From the NCBI GenBank assembly GCA_021798835.1, contig JAJZBQ010000004.1:124001-188000 (forward strand): a stretch of 64,000 nt of DNA. Direction: 5' to 3'. Source of the stretch: Pseudomonadota bacterium. GTDB taxonomy: Bacteria > Pseudomonadota > Gammaproteobacteria > Burkholderiales > Ferrovaceae. This document shows, piece by piece, positions 10,068 to 19,484 of this stretch. A program made the translations under genes and the position numbers. The notes below the pieces were generated by a model. That model ran no database searches. It saw nothing but the letters and a program-made list of their open reading frames with translations, and was not told the DNA's origin. How positions within the stretch are numbered: the stretch's first letter is position 1; every line of letters begins with the position of its first letter.

Positions 10068-10139
10068 GATTCCTCTCTTGAATACTAAAATTAATCGGTA
10101 CCATTCCTTGTTGCATTTTCTTCAATTCGATGACATTTC

Positions 10140-11099
10140 CTAGAACAAATAGGTAATACCTGCGTTGAACAACCAATGGGGAACCAATTGATTGCCATTG
10201 GCATAGCGATAGGCGGGCAAATACAGTGAGGTATTGGCCTGCCAGTGGCGTGTGATATTGATCAATGCGCCTGGTGCCAGATACAGATTGGTATAGCCGC
10301 TGTTGAGATTACCATATAAAGCATCTCCCCCACCCTGATCGGGGGCACGCCACATGGCATTTACCTGCATCATGGGAATGACCCGTGTGGTACTCACGAT
10401 ACCATTGTAGGTTACCCCACCGACCACATTGAGGCTATCTCCCGGCTTATACCCCTGGTAGTGATTGAGTGCATGGCGCCATATCCCCTGACTAAACCAA
10501 CTCCAGTCCGCACTAAAGTTACCCAGACTGTAGTAACCCAGCAATGCATCGGTGGTACCGGTACCAGGCTCGGTGTCACGATCCAGCAAGGGAGAGGCAT
10601 TGACGGGTCCTGTGGGTAATTTAAGACCAAAAGTGAATCCACTGGATTTATCTTTGGAAAAACCGGTATACATCCCCATCACCCGTAGATCTGACAAACT
10701 ACTGATGTTGGCAGACCGTGGGGTCGGAGTATTGTTGATCTGCCCGGGAGTACCACTGGTATCAGTGGTGAAACTGCGCATCCAGTAGGGCAACATGGCT
10801 TCCACACCCCAATTTTCATTGAACATGTGTTGCCCATAGAGAGTGTAATAGTTGGTACCAATCTGCTTGTCGGGATTCATGGCACCGGCCTGACCGCTGG
10901 CCCCACTATGATTCCAGTTTTGATTCATGAAGGAATACTGCAATCCCAACTGATCATTCATGCCACTCACGGGCAAACCCGGCAACCCTACGTCAAATAT
11001 TCCACAACCACAGGCACAGGCCCAAACCGAACTGCTAAAGAAACCAGAAAAAACAGCAGACAATAAAAATAATACACGTAATAACAATGTGTTATACAT
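10140..11099 (-). CDS. Outer-membrane protein with N-terminal CACGCG cysteine cluster
   Basis: 319 residues from the ATG at 11099, which places a signal peptide (LLLRVLFLLSAVFSGFFSSSVWA) directly before CACGCGIFDVG. The rest is aromatic- and Gly-rich with alternating patterns typical of a beta-barrel and ends in ...AGITYLF, with a terminal Phe as in outer-membrane proteins. The cysteine cluster just after signal cleavage could bind metal or haem. It sits between the DUF2946 gene and the TlpA-PCu(A)C fusion, so a role in copper handling is plausible but unproven. Confidence 0.7.
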   Translation of the reverse strand: MYNTLLLRVLFLLSAVFSGFFSSSVWACACGCGIFDVGLPGLPVSGMNDQLGLQYSFMNQNWNHSGASGQAGAMNPDKQIGTNYYTLYGQHMFNENWGVEAMLPYWMRSFTTDTSGTPGQINNTPTPRSANISSLSDLRVMGMYTGFSKDKSSGFTFGLKLPTGPVNASPLLDRDTEPGTGTTDALLGYYSLGNFSADWSWFSQGIWRHALNHYQGYKPGDSLNVVGGVTYNGIVSTTRVIPMMQVNAMWRAPDQGGGDALYGNLNSGYTNLYLAPGALINITRHWQANTSLYLPAYRYANGNQLVPHWLFNAGITYLF

Positions 11100-11193
11100 A
11101 AAACCTCTCGAATTGAATAAGGCATGGCCAAACCATATTTCCGGCAGGCTGGAAAGCATCAAGCCTTCGGTATTTCCGAAGGGTGCCAATCAA

Positions 11194-11622
11194 TCAAGAG
11201 GGAATCGGAGGAGCGTGAGACAGAAAAAGGGTAAATTCAGGAGGTGGACGAATCGCTTCTTGCGGAAGTAAAAAACCTCGCATGGATCGGAGGCTTTGAA
11301 TCCATATCGGAAGTGATAACTCCGCAATCGGAAGACCATAAGCCAACGATGCACAAATGGGGCAATGACCATGGTCGAAGCCGATATCATTCGGACTGGG
11401 GGAAACTGGAATGGGCGAAGCCGAATCCGAAGAAACAGACCAGCGCTGACCAGAAACCGAACATAATGGGGAAGTAGAATGAACTGCAGCACCAGAATCC
11501 AGCAAAGGATCCAATGCACCGACGACCAAAAAGGCCTGGAACAGCAAGGGCAACAACAACCACTGCAACCATCGCCAACGATGAATGCGTAAACCTTCCA
11601 GCGATAAACTCGCCTGAACCAT
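11194..11622 (-). CDS. DUF2946-like small membrane/exported protein
   Basis: 142 residues. One hydrophobic segment (WLQWLLLPLLFQAFLVVGAL) is followed by a short exported region containing FDHGHCPICAS, a His/Cys motif typical of DUF2946 proteins, which often sit next to copper genes. The ATG at 11622 is 3 nt after the stop of the Sel1 gene; a TTG at 11625 is the alternative. The C-terminus is not conserved to the eye. Function unknown; metal binding is inferred from the HxHCPxC motif and neighbours. Confidence 0.6.
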   Translation of the reverse strand: MVQASLSLEGLRIHRWRWLQWLLLPLLFQAFLVVGALDPLLDSGAAVHSTSPLCSVSGQRWSVSSDSASPIPVSPSPNDIGFDHGHCPICASLAYGLPIAELSLPIWIQSLRSMRGFLLPQEAIRPPPEFTLFLSHAPPIPS

Positions 11623-11625
11623 CAA

Positions 11626-12507
11626 TCAGGGCTTGATGAGACCAGTGGAGTACAGCACGCCGAGATTTTTCTGGGCTTCGTTGTTACCCTGTTCGGAAGC
11701 CTTGCGAAACCAATCTGCCGCCTTGGAATAATCCTGAGCAACCCCCAGACCATTGTCATAAAGCAGTCCCAGGTTGTTCTGAGCATGTGAGTATCCCTGC
11801 AGAGCCGCTTTTCGATACCACTCTGCAGCCATGACATAATCTTTCGGAACGCCTCGACCATTCTCATACAACACCCCAAGATTGTTCTCAGCCTTGGGAT
11901 TCCCCTGTTCAGCAGAGCGACGATACCAGTCGATGGCCTCAGCCAGATCCATGGGGACACCGTGTCCAGACTCGTAAAAAACTCCCATATTGTTCTGAGC
12001 CATGGCATTACCTTGATTGGCTGCTTTTCGGAAAAACTCTGCAGCCTTGGCATAATCTCGGGTCACCCCAGTACCATTGGAATACAGCAGTCCCATCTCG
12101 AACTGGGCTTCTGAAACATTTTGGTCCGAAGCTTTCGTGAGCCAGTCCGCAGATTTGGAGTAGTCGCGGGGAACCCCTGAACCATTAAGATACAGCATAC
12201 CCAATTTATATTGAGCCCAAGCCACACCATGGTTGGCTGCTTTGGTATACCAGTCGGCGGCCTGGGTATGGTCTCCCGTAAGATCCAAATAAGCCGCCAG
12301 ATAGGTTTGCGCTTTTGGATCATCGGTGCGCGCCGCATCCATCAACTTCTGCACAGCTACCGTATCACCGTTTTTAGCTCCCGAAGCCAGAGAAACGGCT
12401 TCCGATTCCGTCATCGGGGAAGTCGATGTAGAAGGTACCGCATAAACCTGGCAGGCATATCCTGCCAACAGGAGGATCAATATTCTTGGAGAAAAGAACT
12501 TATTCAT
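11626..12507 (-). CDS. Sel1-repeat (SLR) exported protein
   Basis: 293 residues with a signal peptide (MNKFFSPRILILLLAGYACQVYA). About six or seven 36-residue Sel1-type repeats follow, each of the form A-x-NN-x-G-x-x-Y-x-x-G-x-GVx-x-DYxKAAxWxxKAAxQG. Such repeats build protein-binding solenoids in the periplasm. It is transcribed leftward ahead of the DUF2946 gene with a 3-nt gap, so it is likely co-expressed with the putative copper genes. Partner unknown. Confidence 0.85.
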   Translation of the reverse strand: MNKFFSPRILILLLAGYACQVYAVPSTSTSPMTESEAVSLASGAKNGDTVAVQKLMDAARTDDPKAQTYLAAYLDLTGDHTQAADWYTKAANHGVAWAQYKLGMLYLNGSGVPRDYSKSADWLTKASDQNVSEAQFEMGLLYSNGTGVTRDYAKAAEFFRKAANQGNAMAQNNMGVFYESGHGVPMDLAEAIDWYRRSAEQGNPKAENNLGVLYENGRGVPKDYVMAAEWYRKAALQGYSHAQNNLGLLYDNGLGVAQDYSKAADWFRKASEQGNNEAQKNLGVLYSTGLIKP

Positions 12508-12595
12508 GCGTACCTTCTCAAACGGAAGCAGGGTTATCCAAAGCCGTGAGTATCACCGATTCATGACTGAAAAGCAATGTCTCTGACGGATTCGC

Positions 12596-13783
12596 TCAGG
12601 GAGTCGTCGAACTGTCCAGTTGCACTTCTGGTGTCACGGACATTCCAGGTGCCAGACGCGACAATTTATCCGGCGTTTCATCAAAGACAATCTTGACGGG
12701 AATACGTTGTACCACCTTGACATAGTTTCCCGTCGCATTTTCCGCCGGGAGAAGACTGAACCGGGAACCTGTTCCAGCCTGAAAACTATCGATATGTCCG
12801 TGCCATTCCTGATCAGGATATGCATCGACACGTAAAATCACCCGTTGACCACGGCGCATCCGTGTCAATTGAGTTTCCTTGAAGTTGGCAGTAACCCATG
12901 GTTGATTCGACACCAGTGCCAATAAAACAACCCCTGGTTGTACCCACTGACCGGGCAACACATTCTTACGCGTCACCTTGCCTGCCATGGGGGCCGTCAA
13001 CCGAGTATAGTCAAGATTCAACTGCGCTTCTGCCAGCGCCGCCTGTGCTTCTGCAACAGATGCGGCTCCCATGGTCTGCTGATCCTTCTTGAGTGCAACC
13101 TGACCTGGTCCGGATTGCGCTTCGGCCAGACGGGCGCGAGCCTCTCCGACCCGGCCCGTAGCAACACGAACGAGGCGTTGGGCAGCCTCCTCCTGTGCAA
13201 CCGCAGCACGCTGAGTCGCCAGCGCCTGATCCAGGCGTTGACGAGAAATTTCTTCCTTGTCGAACAAAGTCTGATAACGATTGGCATCAGCACGTGCGAG
13301 ATCGGCCTGTGCGACTGCTCCCGCTTGTTCTGCTTTGGCACGCTGTTCATCTGCCAAAGCAGTTTCCACGGCACTGCGCGCTTCTTGGATGATGGCGGCA
13401 GTCGTCGTACTCACCACCGAGACATCCTGAGTACTGGCACCATGTTGGGCCTGAGCGACTTGAAGTTGAGCCTCGGCTTGACGAACATGCAAAGCATAGT
13501 CGCGAGGATCGATGGTCAGTAAAAGCCGACCCGAATTGACTCGTTGATTGTCTTGCACATCTACTTGGTCCACATAGCCGCTGACATGGGGACTGATCTG
13601 TACCACATCGGCATCGATAAAAGCATCGTCCGTAGTTTCCCGATTGCGCTGCTTCAGCCAAAGAATCAGTAACAATACACACAACAGAGGCAAAGCGATG
13701 AATAACCCGCGCTTCAAAACGGGAATCCGAGGTGGATTGGTTTGGGGTCTGGATTCACCAACAGGCATATGATCTGAAGTCAT
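12596..13783 (-). CDS. EmrA/HlyD-type membrane fusion protein
   Basis: 395 residues. One N-terminal membrane segment (GLFIALPLLCVLLLILWL) is followed by TTDDAFIDADVVQISPHVSGYVDQVDVQDNQRVNSGRLLLTIDPRDY, the biotinyl-lipoyl-like domain of the EmrA family. A long Ala/Gln/Glu-rich coiled coil (about residues 95-235) and a beta-barrel domain (LDYTRLTAPMAGKVTRKNVLPGQWVQPG) complete it. It bridges an inner-membrane pump to a TolC channel. Its start overlaps the end of the TolC-like gene by 4 nt. No pump gene is adjacent on either side. Confidence 0.9.
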   Translation of the reverse strand: MTSDHMPVGESRPQTNPPRIPVLKRGLFIALPLLCVLLLILWLKQRNRETTDDAFIDADVVQISPHVSGYVDQVDVQDNQRVNSGRLLLTIDPRDYALHVRQAEAQLQVAQAQHGASTQDVSVVSTTTAAIIQEARSAVETALADEQRAKAEQAGAVAQADLARADANRYQTLFDKEEISRQRLDQALATQRAAVAQEEAAQRLVRVATGRVGEARARLAEAQSGPGQVALKKDQQTMGAASVAEAQAALAEAQLNLDYTRLTAPMAGKVTRKNVLPGQWVQPGVVLLALVSNQPWVTANFKETQLTRMRRGQRVILRVDAYPDQEWHGHIDSFQAGTGSRFSLLPAENATGNYVKVVQRIPVKIVFDETPDKLSRLAPGMSVTPEVQLDSSTTP

Positions 13784-15141
13784 GGATGAAAATCCGCAGT
13801 AGGAAGAACGGGAAATGACAGCGTGCCAGTAGCCAATTCATAATTGATACTCGCCATGCCGAGTGCCCCCAACGCGGCAATTTGGTCACTTCGGGCAGCA
13901 GCCAGTTGAGCTTGTGCATCAATCAATTCAAGATTATCTGCCGCCCCGCTCATGAAGCGGTCTTGTGACTGAGTCAGCAAGCGCTGCACCAAAGTCAAGT
14001 GATCCTGCGCTGCGTGCAACTGAGAAAGTTGGGTAGTGAGCGAGACTTCTGCCAGACGTACATCTTCTTCAACCTGATGACGACTATCTTCCAACGTCAA
14101 CTGTGCTTGTCTCAAACGGCTGTCCGCCTGATCCTGACGAGCCACCAAAGCCCCCCCCTGATAGAGCGGGAGAGACATCTGAATACCATAACTGTAGGTA
14201 CGGTAATCATACTGTGCGGGAAGAACCCCACTGGGTCCAATGGCCCCCACCAACCCTACGGTGGGGTAGGAAGCCGCTCGCGCGGCATCACGTTCAGCCT
14301 CACGTTGTTCCAAAGTTTTTTCCAGCGCACGCAACTCTGGTCGAAGTTTCATGGCCCGACTGGAAGCATCGGGATCACGAGTGGTCTGAGGATCGTGAAG
14401 CGTATCTGTCAACACCAGAGAAACATTCTGCGCAATGCCCAATGCCCGCTTGAGGCGAGTCATGGCTTCGGCATATTCCCCACTTGCCTGCTGGCGCTGA
14501 TATTCACTTTGTGCCAATGCTGCCTCAGCGCGAATGCGATCTACTCCGGTTGACAACCCGGTTTTTTGTTGATCATTCGTCAATTTCAGCAAGGCTTTTG
14601 ATAGCGTCACATTGGCCTCAGCTGCCTTCACCGACTCATCGGTCTCCTGTACGGCAATATAGGCCAAACCCGCCGCCCCTGCACGTTGCTGTGCTTCGGC
14701 CTCAGTATTCAGACGGGCGATTTCGACCCCAACCTGAGCCGAATGCGATAGGTCTTGATGCATCACATCAAATAACTGCTGTGTGAATTGCACTCGAGCA
14801 TCAAAAGTATTAAACGGACCATTGACAATGGGGAACCCAGGAATGTTAAAACCCATGGCGCGCAGGTTCTGCGTTTGACGCGACTGGTAAGAATTGAAGC
14901 CAATGTTCGGAAGCAAGGCCGCATGCGCCTGATCAGCCTGGGCGGCCGCCTCCTGTGCCTGCTCGCGTACCCGTTGCATCTGCAAATGGTGGGCTACAGC
15001 CCAACCCATGGCCTGGGATAACGAGAGAGATAAAGAGTTCCCTTCCCCCACTCCATCATCAACCGCCCAACTTGCGCAGGGTAGCAACAATACCAACATC
15101 ATCAAAAAAAACTTAGGGGGCAACAACCGTTCAAAGTGCAT
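13780..15141 (-). CDS. TolC-family outer-membrane efflux channel
   Basis: 453 residues with a signal peptide (FFLMMLVLLLPCASWA). It shows the two long helical-hairpin repeats of the outer membrane efflux family, e.g. LSLSQAMGWAVAHHLQMQRVREQAQEA and a second half ending AALGALGMASINYELATG. It works with a membrane fusion protein and an inner-membrane pump to expel drugs or metabolites. Its start overlaps the end of panB by 11 nt and its end overlaps the EmrA-like gene by 4 nt, so the pair is co-transcribed. Confidence 0.9.
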   Translation of the reverse strand: MHFERLLPPKFFLMMLVLLLPCASWAVDDGVGEGNSLSLSLSQAMGWAVAHHLQMQRVREQAQEAAAQADQAHAALLPNIGFNSYQSRQTQNLRAMGFNIPGFPIVNGPFNTFDARVQFTQQLFDVMHQDLSHSAQVGVEIARLNTEAEAQQRAGAAGLAYIAVQETDESVKAAEANVTLSKALLKLTNDQQKTGLSTGVDRIRAEAALAQSEYQRQQASGEYAEAMTRLKRALGIAQNVSLVLTDTLHDPQTTRDPDASSRAMKLRPELRALEKTLEQREAERDAARAASYPTVGLVGAIGPSGVLPAQYDYRTYSYGIQMSLPLYQGGALVARQDQADSRLRQAQLTLEDSRHQVEEDVRLAEVSLTTQLSQLHAAQDHLTLVQRLLTQSQDRFMSGAADNLELIDAQAQLAAARSDQIAALGALGMASINYELATGTLSFPVLPTADFHP

Positions 15142-15928
15142 AGCAATGCTCTGCTCCGGGAAAGTTACCAGATTTTACCGCCGTTACATAGCAATGTACC
15201 GCACCCTCGATAGAGCCCGCTTCGCGAATAAATGGGCGCACAAAACGCGGAGCAACCTCTGCTCCCATTCCGATGATGTCATAAACAACCAGGACTTGCC
15301 CCGCGCATTCAGGGCTGGCTCCAATGCCGATGGTAGGAACATGCAGGTGTGTACACAAATGCTCGGCCACCTCACGAGGAACGGCCTCAATCAGGATCAG
15401 GCTGGCTCCTGCCATTTCCAGGGCCAGCGCGTCGCTGAGAATACGTTGTGCCCCTTCCGCCTCACGACCCTGAACCTTGAATCCTCCAAACTGGTGAACA
15501 GACTGCGGAGTCAGACCGACATGGGCGCATACTGGAATCCCACGAGTTACCAGAAACTCGATGGTCGGAACCATGGATGCACCGCCTTCGATTTTGACCA
15601 TCTGCGCTCCAGCACGCATCAATTCCGCCGCATTACGAAAGGTTTCTTCCGGGGTAATCTGTGAACTGCCAAAAGGCATGTCAGCGAGAATAAAAGGGGT
15701 AGATGCCCCACGCACAACACATCGAGTATGATAAGCGATGTCTGCGACAGTTACGGGTAACGGAGAGTCATGCCCCTGAATCACCATGCCAAGGGAATCC
15801 CCAATCAACAAGGCATCAACCCCCCCTTGTTCCAAAATTCGAGCAAAACTCGAGTCGTAACAGGTCAGCATGGCAATTTTTTCGCCACGCATCTTCATCG
15901 CTTGCAGGTCGAGCAACGACTTGCGCAT
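15131..15928 (-). CDS. panB: 3-methyl-2-oxobutanoate hydroxymethyltransferase
   Basis: 265 residues. It transfers a hydroxymethyl group from methylene-tetrahydrofolate to 2-oxoisovalerate to make ketopantoate. Family motifs are KIAMLTCYDSSFARILEQGGVDALLIGDSLGMV (Mg and substrate site), DMPFGSSQITPEE, VKIEGG, GIPVCAHVGLTPQS and TIGIGASPECAGQVLVVYD. The downstream efflux gene overlaps its last codons. panC is not in the window. Confidence 0.96.
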   Translation of the reverse strand: MRKSLLDLQAMKMRGEKIAMLTCYDSSFARILEQGGVDALLIGDSLGMVIQGHDSPLPVTVADIAYHTRCVVRGASTPFILADMPFGSSQITPEETFRNAAELMRAGAQMVKIEGGASMVPTIEFLVTRGIPVCAHVGLTPQSVHQFGGFKVQGREAEGAQRILSDALALEMAGASLILIEAVPREVAEHLCTHLHVPTIGIGASPECAGQVLVVYDIIGMGAEVAPRFVRPFIREAGSIEGAVHCYVTAVKSGNFPGAEHCYAL

Positions 15929-15941
15929 GTCAATTCTTCCC

Positions 15942-16499
15942 CTACGGATTCAACATCAGACGGTAGCGTACCACGACCTCATCCTTGACGCTATCAGTAG
16001 CCGCCCAAGTCCCATCACCTACTGCAAAACGGTGACGCAACAGTACAAAACTACCCTGTGCAACACGTTGCTTCCCTGCCTGAGTTATCTCCAGTGGAAC
16101 GTTAATATATTGCTTTATTCCTTTGATTTGCAAAATACCATATACAAGATATTTGTGATCCCCATTATTTTTAAATCCTGAAGAATCAAAGATTGCCTGA
16201 GGAAAGTGGGCAGTATTAAACCAATGTGTTCCTTTGATTTCATCCTCTGATTCTTCCGATGCAAGGTCAATACTGTCCAGATCAATGACCAGATGCACCG
16301 AACTGTGCGCCAGATCATTGGGATCAAAGTGGGTGTCTGCAGAAAATCGCTGAAAGCGACCCTCTACCTGAGCGCCCATCTGGGTTCCGTAAAACCGGAT
16401 TTGGCCACGACTACCATCCAGCATTTCCCCTTGCGCAAACATGGGGATCAACACCGCCAGCAGGCAGATTCTCCTTATCCTGTGCCACGGTTGTGTCAT
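15942..16499 (-). CDS. YceI-family periplasmic protein
   Basis: 185 residues with an N-terminal signal segment (ICLLAVLIPMFAQG). The lipocalin-like YceI fold is recognisable from QIRFYGTQMGAQVEGRFQRFSADTHFDP, HWFNTAHFPQAIFDSSGF and the C-terminal VVVRYRLML. YceI proteins bind isoprenoid quinones or related lipids in the periplasm. It begins 1 nt after the cytochrome b561 gene on the same strand, a pairing common in proteobacteria. Confidence 0.88.
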   Translation of the reverse strand: MTQPWHRIRRICLLAVLIPMFAQGEMLDGSRGQIRFYGTQMGAQVEGRFQRFSADTHFDPNDLAHSSVHLVIDLDSIDLASEESEDEIKGTHWFNTAHFPQAIFDSSGFKNNGDHKYLVYGILQIKGIKQYINVPLEITQAGKQRVAQGSFVLLRHRFAVGDGTWAATDSVKDEVVVRYRLMLNP

Positions 16500-16500
16500 G

Positions 16501-17049
16501 TCACTCTCCCCCGCAAGGACGCATACGCGCCAATAAATGATCTTTATCCAGAAATTGATGTTTCAAGGCTGCCGCGATGTGACCCAGTACCAGCACCAAC
16601 ATGGCCCAGTTTAGGTTCTGATGGAGTATTCTGAATAGATGCGATAGCGCCCGATTCTTGGGAATCAAATCAGGAAGGGGAATAAGGTTCAAATAAACAA
16701 CGGATATGCCAGCAGCCGAACTGTGCAACCACCCTGTCAGTGGAATAGCGATCATCAAGATATACAGAGCGAGATGTCCAACTCCTGCAAGACGTTTCAT
16801 ATTGGCTGACCATGTTGCTGGAAAATCTGGAGGACGATGCGTCAAACGCCAGGAGAGCCGCAACCACACCAGAAGAAACAAAGTAACTCCGAGCCATTTA
16901 TGCCAAGCATAAATTTTCAGTTTCCACGGCGACAATTCAAGCCCAGACATGTATTGGCCAATACAAAATGCGACGACCAGAAAAAATGCCATGAGCCAGT
17001 GCAAGCCAATGGCCTGCGGGGTGTAGCGCAAACAGTTCGAATTATTCAC
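16501..17049 (-). CDS. Cytochrome b561 family membrane protein
   Basis: 182 residues with four hydrophobic segments: AIGLHWLMAFFLVVAFCIGQ, WLGVTLFLLVWLRLSW, GHLALYILMIAIPLTGW and NWAMLVLVLGHIAAALKHQF. Conserved histidines in HW, HKWLG, GHLALY and LGHIAAALKH are suited to ligate two b-haems. It probably oxidises quinol and passes electrons in the inner membrane, and is paired with the downstream YceI protein. Confidence 0.9.
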   Translation of the reverse strand: MNNSNCLRYTPQAIGLHWLMAFFLVVAFCIGQYMSGLELSPWKLKIYAWHKWLGVTLFLLVWLRLSWRLTHRPPDFPATWSANMKRLAGVGHLALYILMIAIPLTGWLHSSAAGISVVYLNLIPLPDLIPKNRALSHLFRILHQNLNWAMLVLVLGHIAAALKHQFLDKDHLLARMRPCGGE

Positions 17050-17122
17050 GGCAATCTCCAGTCCATCAACACCCGGATTATTGTACGTGTACGAACTAAA
17101 TTATGCAAGACCGTTTAGAAAC

Positions 17123-17893
17123 TCAAGGGACTTGGAATAAGCGACAAAAATTGGCACTGGAATATTCCCCAACTGCTTCAGGGGTCAGACCTTTGATACG
17201 TGCGATTTCTTCCGCCACCTGAACCACATACGCGGGTTGGTTACGTTGGCCACGGTAAGGTACAGGTGCCAGATAGGGCGTATCGGTTTCAATAAGGAAG
17301 CGATCCAGAGGAACACGTTGCACGACATCACGCAATGCGTTGGCATTCTTGAAGGTAACAATCCCTGAAAAAGACAGATAGAAACCACGTTCCAACGCAG
17401 CATCTGCAATGGCCTGTGTTTCGGTAAAACAATGAAATACCCCGCCTACCTGTGCGGCCTTTTCCTCGTCAATCACTCTCAAGGTATCCTCCGCCGCCTG
17501 GCGAGTATGGATAATCAGCGGCTTACCGACTTCGCGAGCTGCGCGAATATGTGTGCGAAAACGAGCGCGTTGCCACTCCAGATCACCATCATCGCTCGGT
17601 CGGTAATAATCCAAGCCGGTTTCTCCAATACCCACCACTTTGGCATGCTGAGCCAACTGCACCAACTCCTCAACCGTAGGCTCATGAATATCCTGGTAAT
17701 CCGGATGTACCCCCACGGTAGCGTACCAATATGGATCCGTTTCCGCCACAGCGAGAACTCGTGGAAAGGTTTCCAGTTGTACCGAGATGCAAAGAGCTCG
17801 GTTGACCTGTGCGATCCGCATGGCGGCTTTGATATCGGACAGGTCCGTCTGTACTTCATCAAAATCGAGATGACAATGGGAGTCAATGTACAT
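17123..17893 (-). CDS. TatD-family metal-dependent deoxyribonuclease
   Basis: 256 residues from the ATG at 17893, which gives the canonical MYIDSHCHLDFDE. Metal ligands are seen in DSHCHLD, GIGETGLDYY, PLIIHTRQA, GGVFHCFTET and FLIETDTPYLAP. It belongs to the YcfH/TatD amidohydrolase-like 3'-exonuclease group. The longer open frame upstream overlaps holB and lacks conservation. Its place after tmk-holB is the usual one, 7 nt downstream of holB. Confidence 0.92.
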   Translation of the reverse strand: MYIDSHCHLDFDEVQTDLSDIKAAMRIAQVNRALCISVQLETFPRVLAVAETDPYWYATVGVHPDYQDIHEPTVEELVQLAQHAKVVGIGETGLDYYRPSDDGDLEWQRARFRTHIRAAREVGKPLIIHTRQAAEDTLRVIDEEKAAQVGGVFHCFTETQAIADAALERGFYLSFSGIVTFKNANALRDVVQRVPLDRFLIETDTPYLAPVPYRGQRNQPAYVVQVAEEIARIKGLTPEAVGEYSSANFCRLFQVP

Positions 17894-17900
17894 GGTGAAT

Positions 17901-18869
17901 TCACGAAACAGAAGGTTGAAGGGGATAAAACAGGGATTCGTAGAGCAAGCGTTCATTGAGTGGATGCGCCATCCAGCGCCGCGCATTTCGCAGACATTGC
18001 TCCCAGGTCAACAAGTCGGGAAGGCTCAAGGTACTGGCCACACGCTGAAAGCCAGCGAGCTGATCCTCGTGATAATACACTCGCCCATTCAGTTTGCACA
18101 AAATCAGGTCCATGACGGCATACTGAAACCAGTCGATCCAGGCTGGTTGATCCAGATTTGCCAGTTTTTCCGCACGTTGTAACCAGGGCATCTCGGAATC
18201 GAGAAAAAAAGACAGGAACGACCGTCTGCCTTCGGCGTCCTTCTGCCATTGACTCAGGGCGCGCTGCGGAGCACCCCCGGCACGACGCAGGAACCCCTCA
18301 GGATCATCAACTCCCTGCTGCCGCAACCAATCACCAGCTTGTCCCAGAGACGGTAACGGCACTTGCTGGATGCGACAGCGACTACGCAATGTTGACGGAA
18401 TACGCGCCATGTGAGCCGTGACCAGAATGAACAGAGTTCGCGGAGGAGGTTCTTCCAGAGACTTGAGCAATGCGTTGGCAGCTGCCCCATTGAGCGTATC
18501 AGCGGGGTCGATCAGGATAATTTTCCATCCCTGTCGATGTGCACTGACCATCATGAAATCACCCAACTCACGAACCTGGTCGATGGTAATCCACTCTCCC
18601 GTGTCTTGAGGAGTGGCATCAACCTGATGCACGGGAGGAACCAATTCTCTGAAATCGGGATGAATACCTGCCTGAAACCACTCACAAGCAGGACAATGCT
18701 GACAGGGAGCGGGAGAATCTTCACAGAGCAGAGTCTGGGCCCAGTGGCGTGCCAGAACCCCTTTCCCGATCCCTTCAGGACCACAAAGCAACAGACCATG
18801 AGGAGGAGAATGAGCACACAGTTGTGCCCATACCGTTGTCAACCAGGGGGTCATATTCAGCGTAACCAT
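17901..18869 (-). CDS. holB: DNA polymerase III subunit delta'
   Basis: 322 residues of the clamp-loader delta' subunit. The degenerate P-loop LLLCGPEGIGKGVLA, the zinc-binding CEDSPAPCQHCPACEWF and the sensor-like VTAHMARIPSTLRSRCRIQQVPLP are all visible. MVTLNMTPWLTTVW at 18869 is chosen as the start because it overlaps the end of tmk by 13 nt, the normal arrangement. A longer frame starting at 18947 would lie mostly within tmk. Confidence 0.93.
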   Translation of the reverse strand: MVTLNMTPWLTTVWAQLCAHSPPHGLLLCGPEGIGKGVLARHWAQTLLCEDSPAPCQHCPACEWFQAGIHPDFRELVPPVHQVDATPQDTGEWITIDQVRELGDFMMVSAHRQGWKIILIDPADTLNGAAANALLKSLEEPPPRTLFILVTAHMARIPSTLRSRCRIQQVPLPSLGQAGDWLRQQGVDDPEGFLRRAGGAPQRALSQWQKDAEGRRSFLSFFLDSEMPWLQRAEKLANLDQPAWIDWFQYAVMDLILCKLNGRVYYHEDQLAGFQRVASTLSLPDLLTWEQCLRNARRWMAHPLNERLLYESLFYPLQPSVS

Positions 18870-19483
18870 TTTATCAAGCGACTTTCCAATGCCTGCTTGA
18901 CCTGGGCACTGACTTCGACTTCTGCCTGCCCCGCATCGATCACGCAAAGCCTATCAGGGCGTTCCTGGAAGCGACGCTGATAACCACCACGAACGCGTTC
19001 AAAAAAATCTCGTTGTTCCTGTTCAAATCGATCACCCACACCACGCCCTCGGTTGAGGCGTAGACGCGCCTCGTCAGGGTCAAGGTCAAACCAGAAAGTC
19101 AGATCGGGTTGCAAGGATCCCACCACCCATGCCTCCAAACTGACCAATTGTTTCTCCGCCACCCCTCTTCCACCACCCTGATAGGCATAACTGGCATCGA
19201 CAAAACGGTCACTGAGCACCCATTGACCACGCGCCAATGCTGGACAAATGACTCGTTCCACATGATCATGACGCGCAGCAAACATAAGCAAGGTTTCGGA
19301 CAGGGCGGTCATGGGTTGGCTCAGCACCAAAGAACGTAATGTTTCAGCCAAAGGAGTGCCTCCTGGCTCACGGGTTTCCAGCCAAGGAAGCCCCGCATCG
19401 GTAAGAACTTGACGAATCGTGGTCAAATGAGTGCTTTTTCCAGCACCATCAATACCCTCAAGGGTAATCAGACGAGGTTGCAT
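18857..19483 (-). CDS. tmk: Thymidylate kinase
   Basis: 208 residues. It phosphorylates dTMP to dTDP. The P-loop ITLEGIDGAGKSTHL, the DR(Y/F) motif in LSDRFVDASYAYQGGGRG and the lid RLNRGRGVGDRFEQEQRDFFERV are clear. The start MQPRLITLEG at 19483 gives the normal N-terminus, only one base after the mltG stop at 19485; the upstream frame extension overlaps mltG and is rejected. Confidence 0.95.
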   Translation of the reverse strand: MQPRLITLEGIDGAGKSTHLTTIRQVLTDAGLPWLETREPGGTPLAETLRSLVLSQPMTALSETLLMFAARHDHVERVICPALARGQWVLSDRFVDASYAYQGGGRGVAEKQLVSLEAWVVGSLQPDLTFWFDLDPDEARLRLNRGRGVGDRFEQEQRDFFERVRGGYQRRFQERPDRLCVIDAGQAEVEVSAQVKQALESRLIKWLR

Positions 19484-19484
19484 A

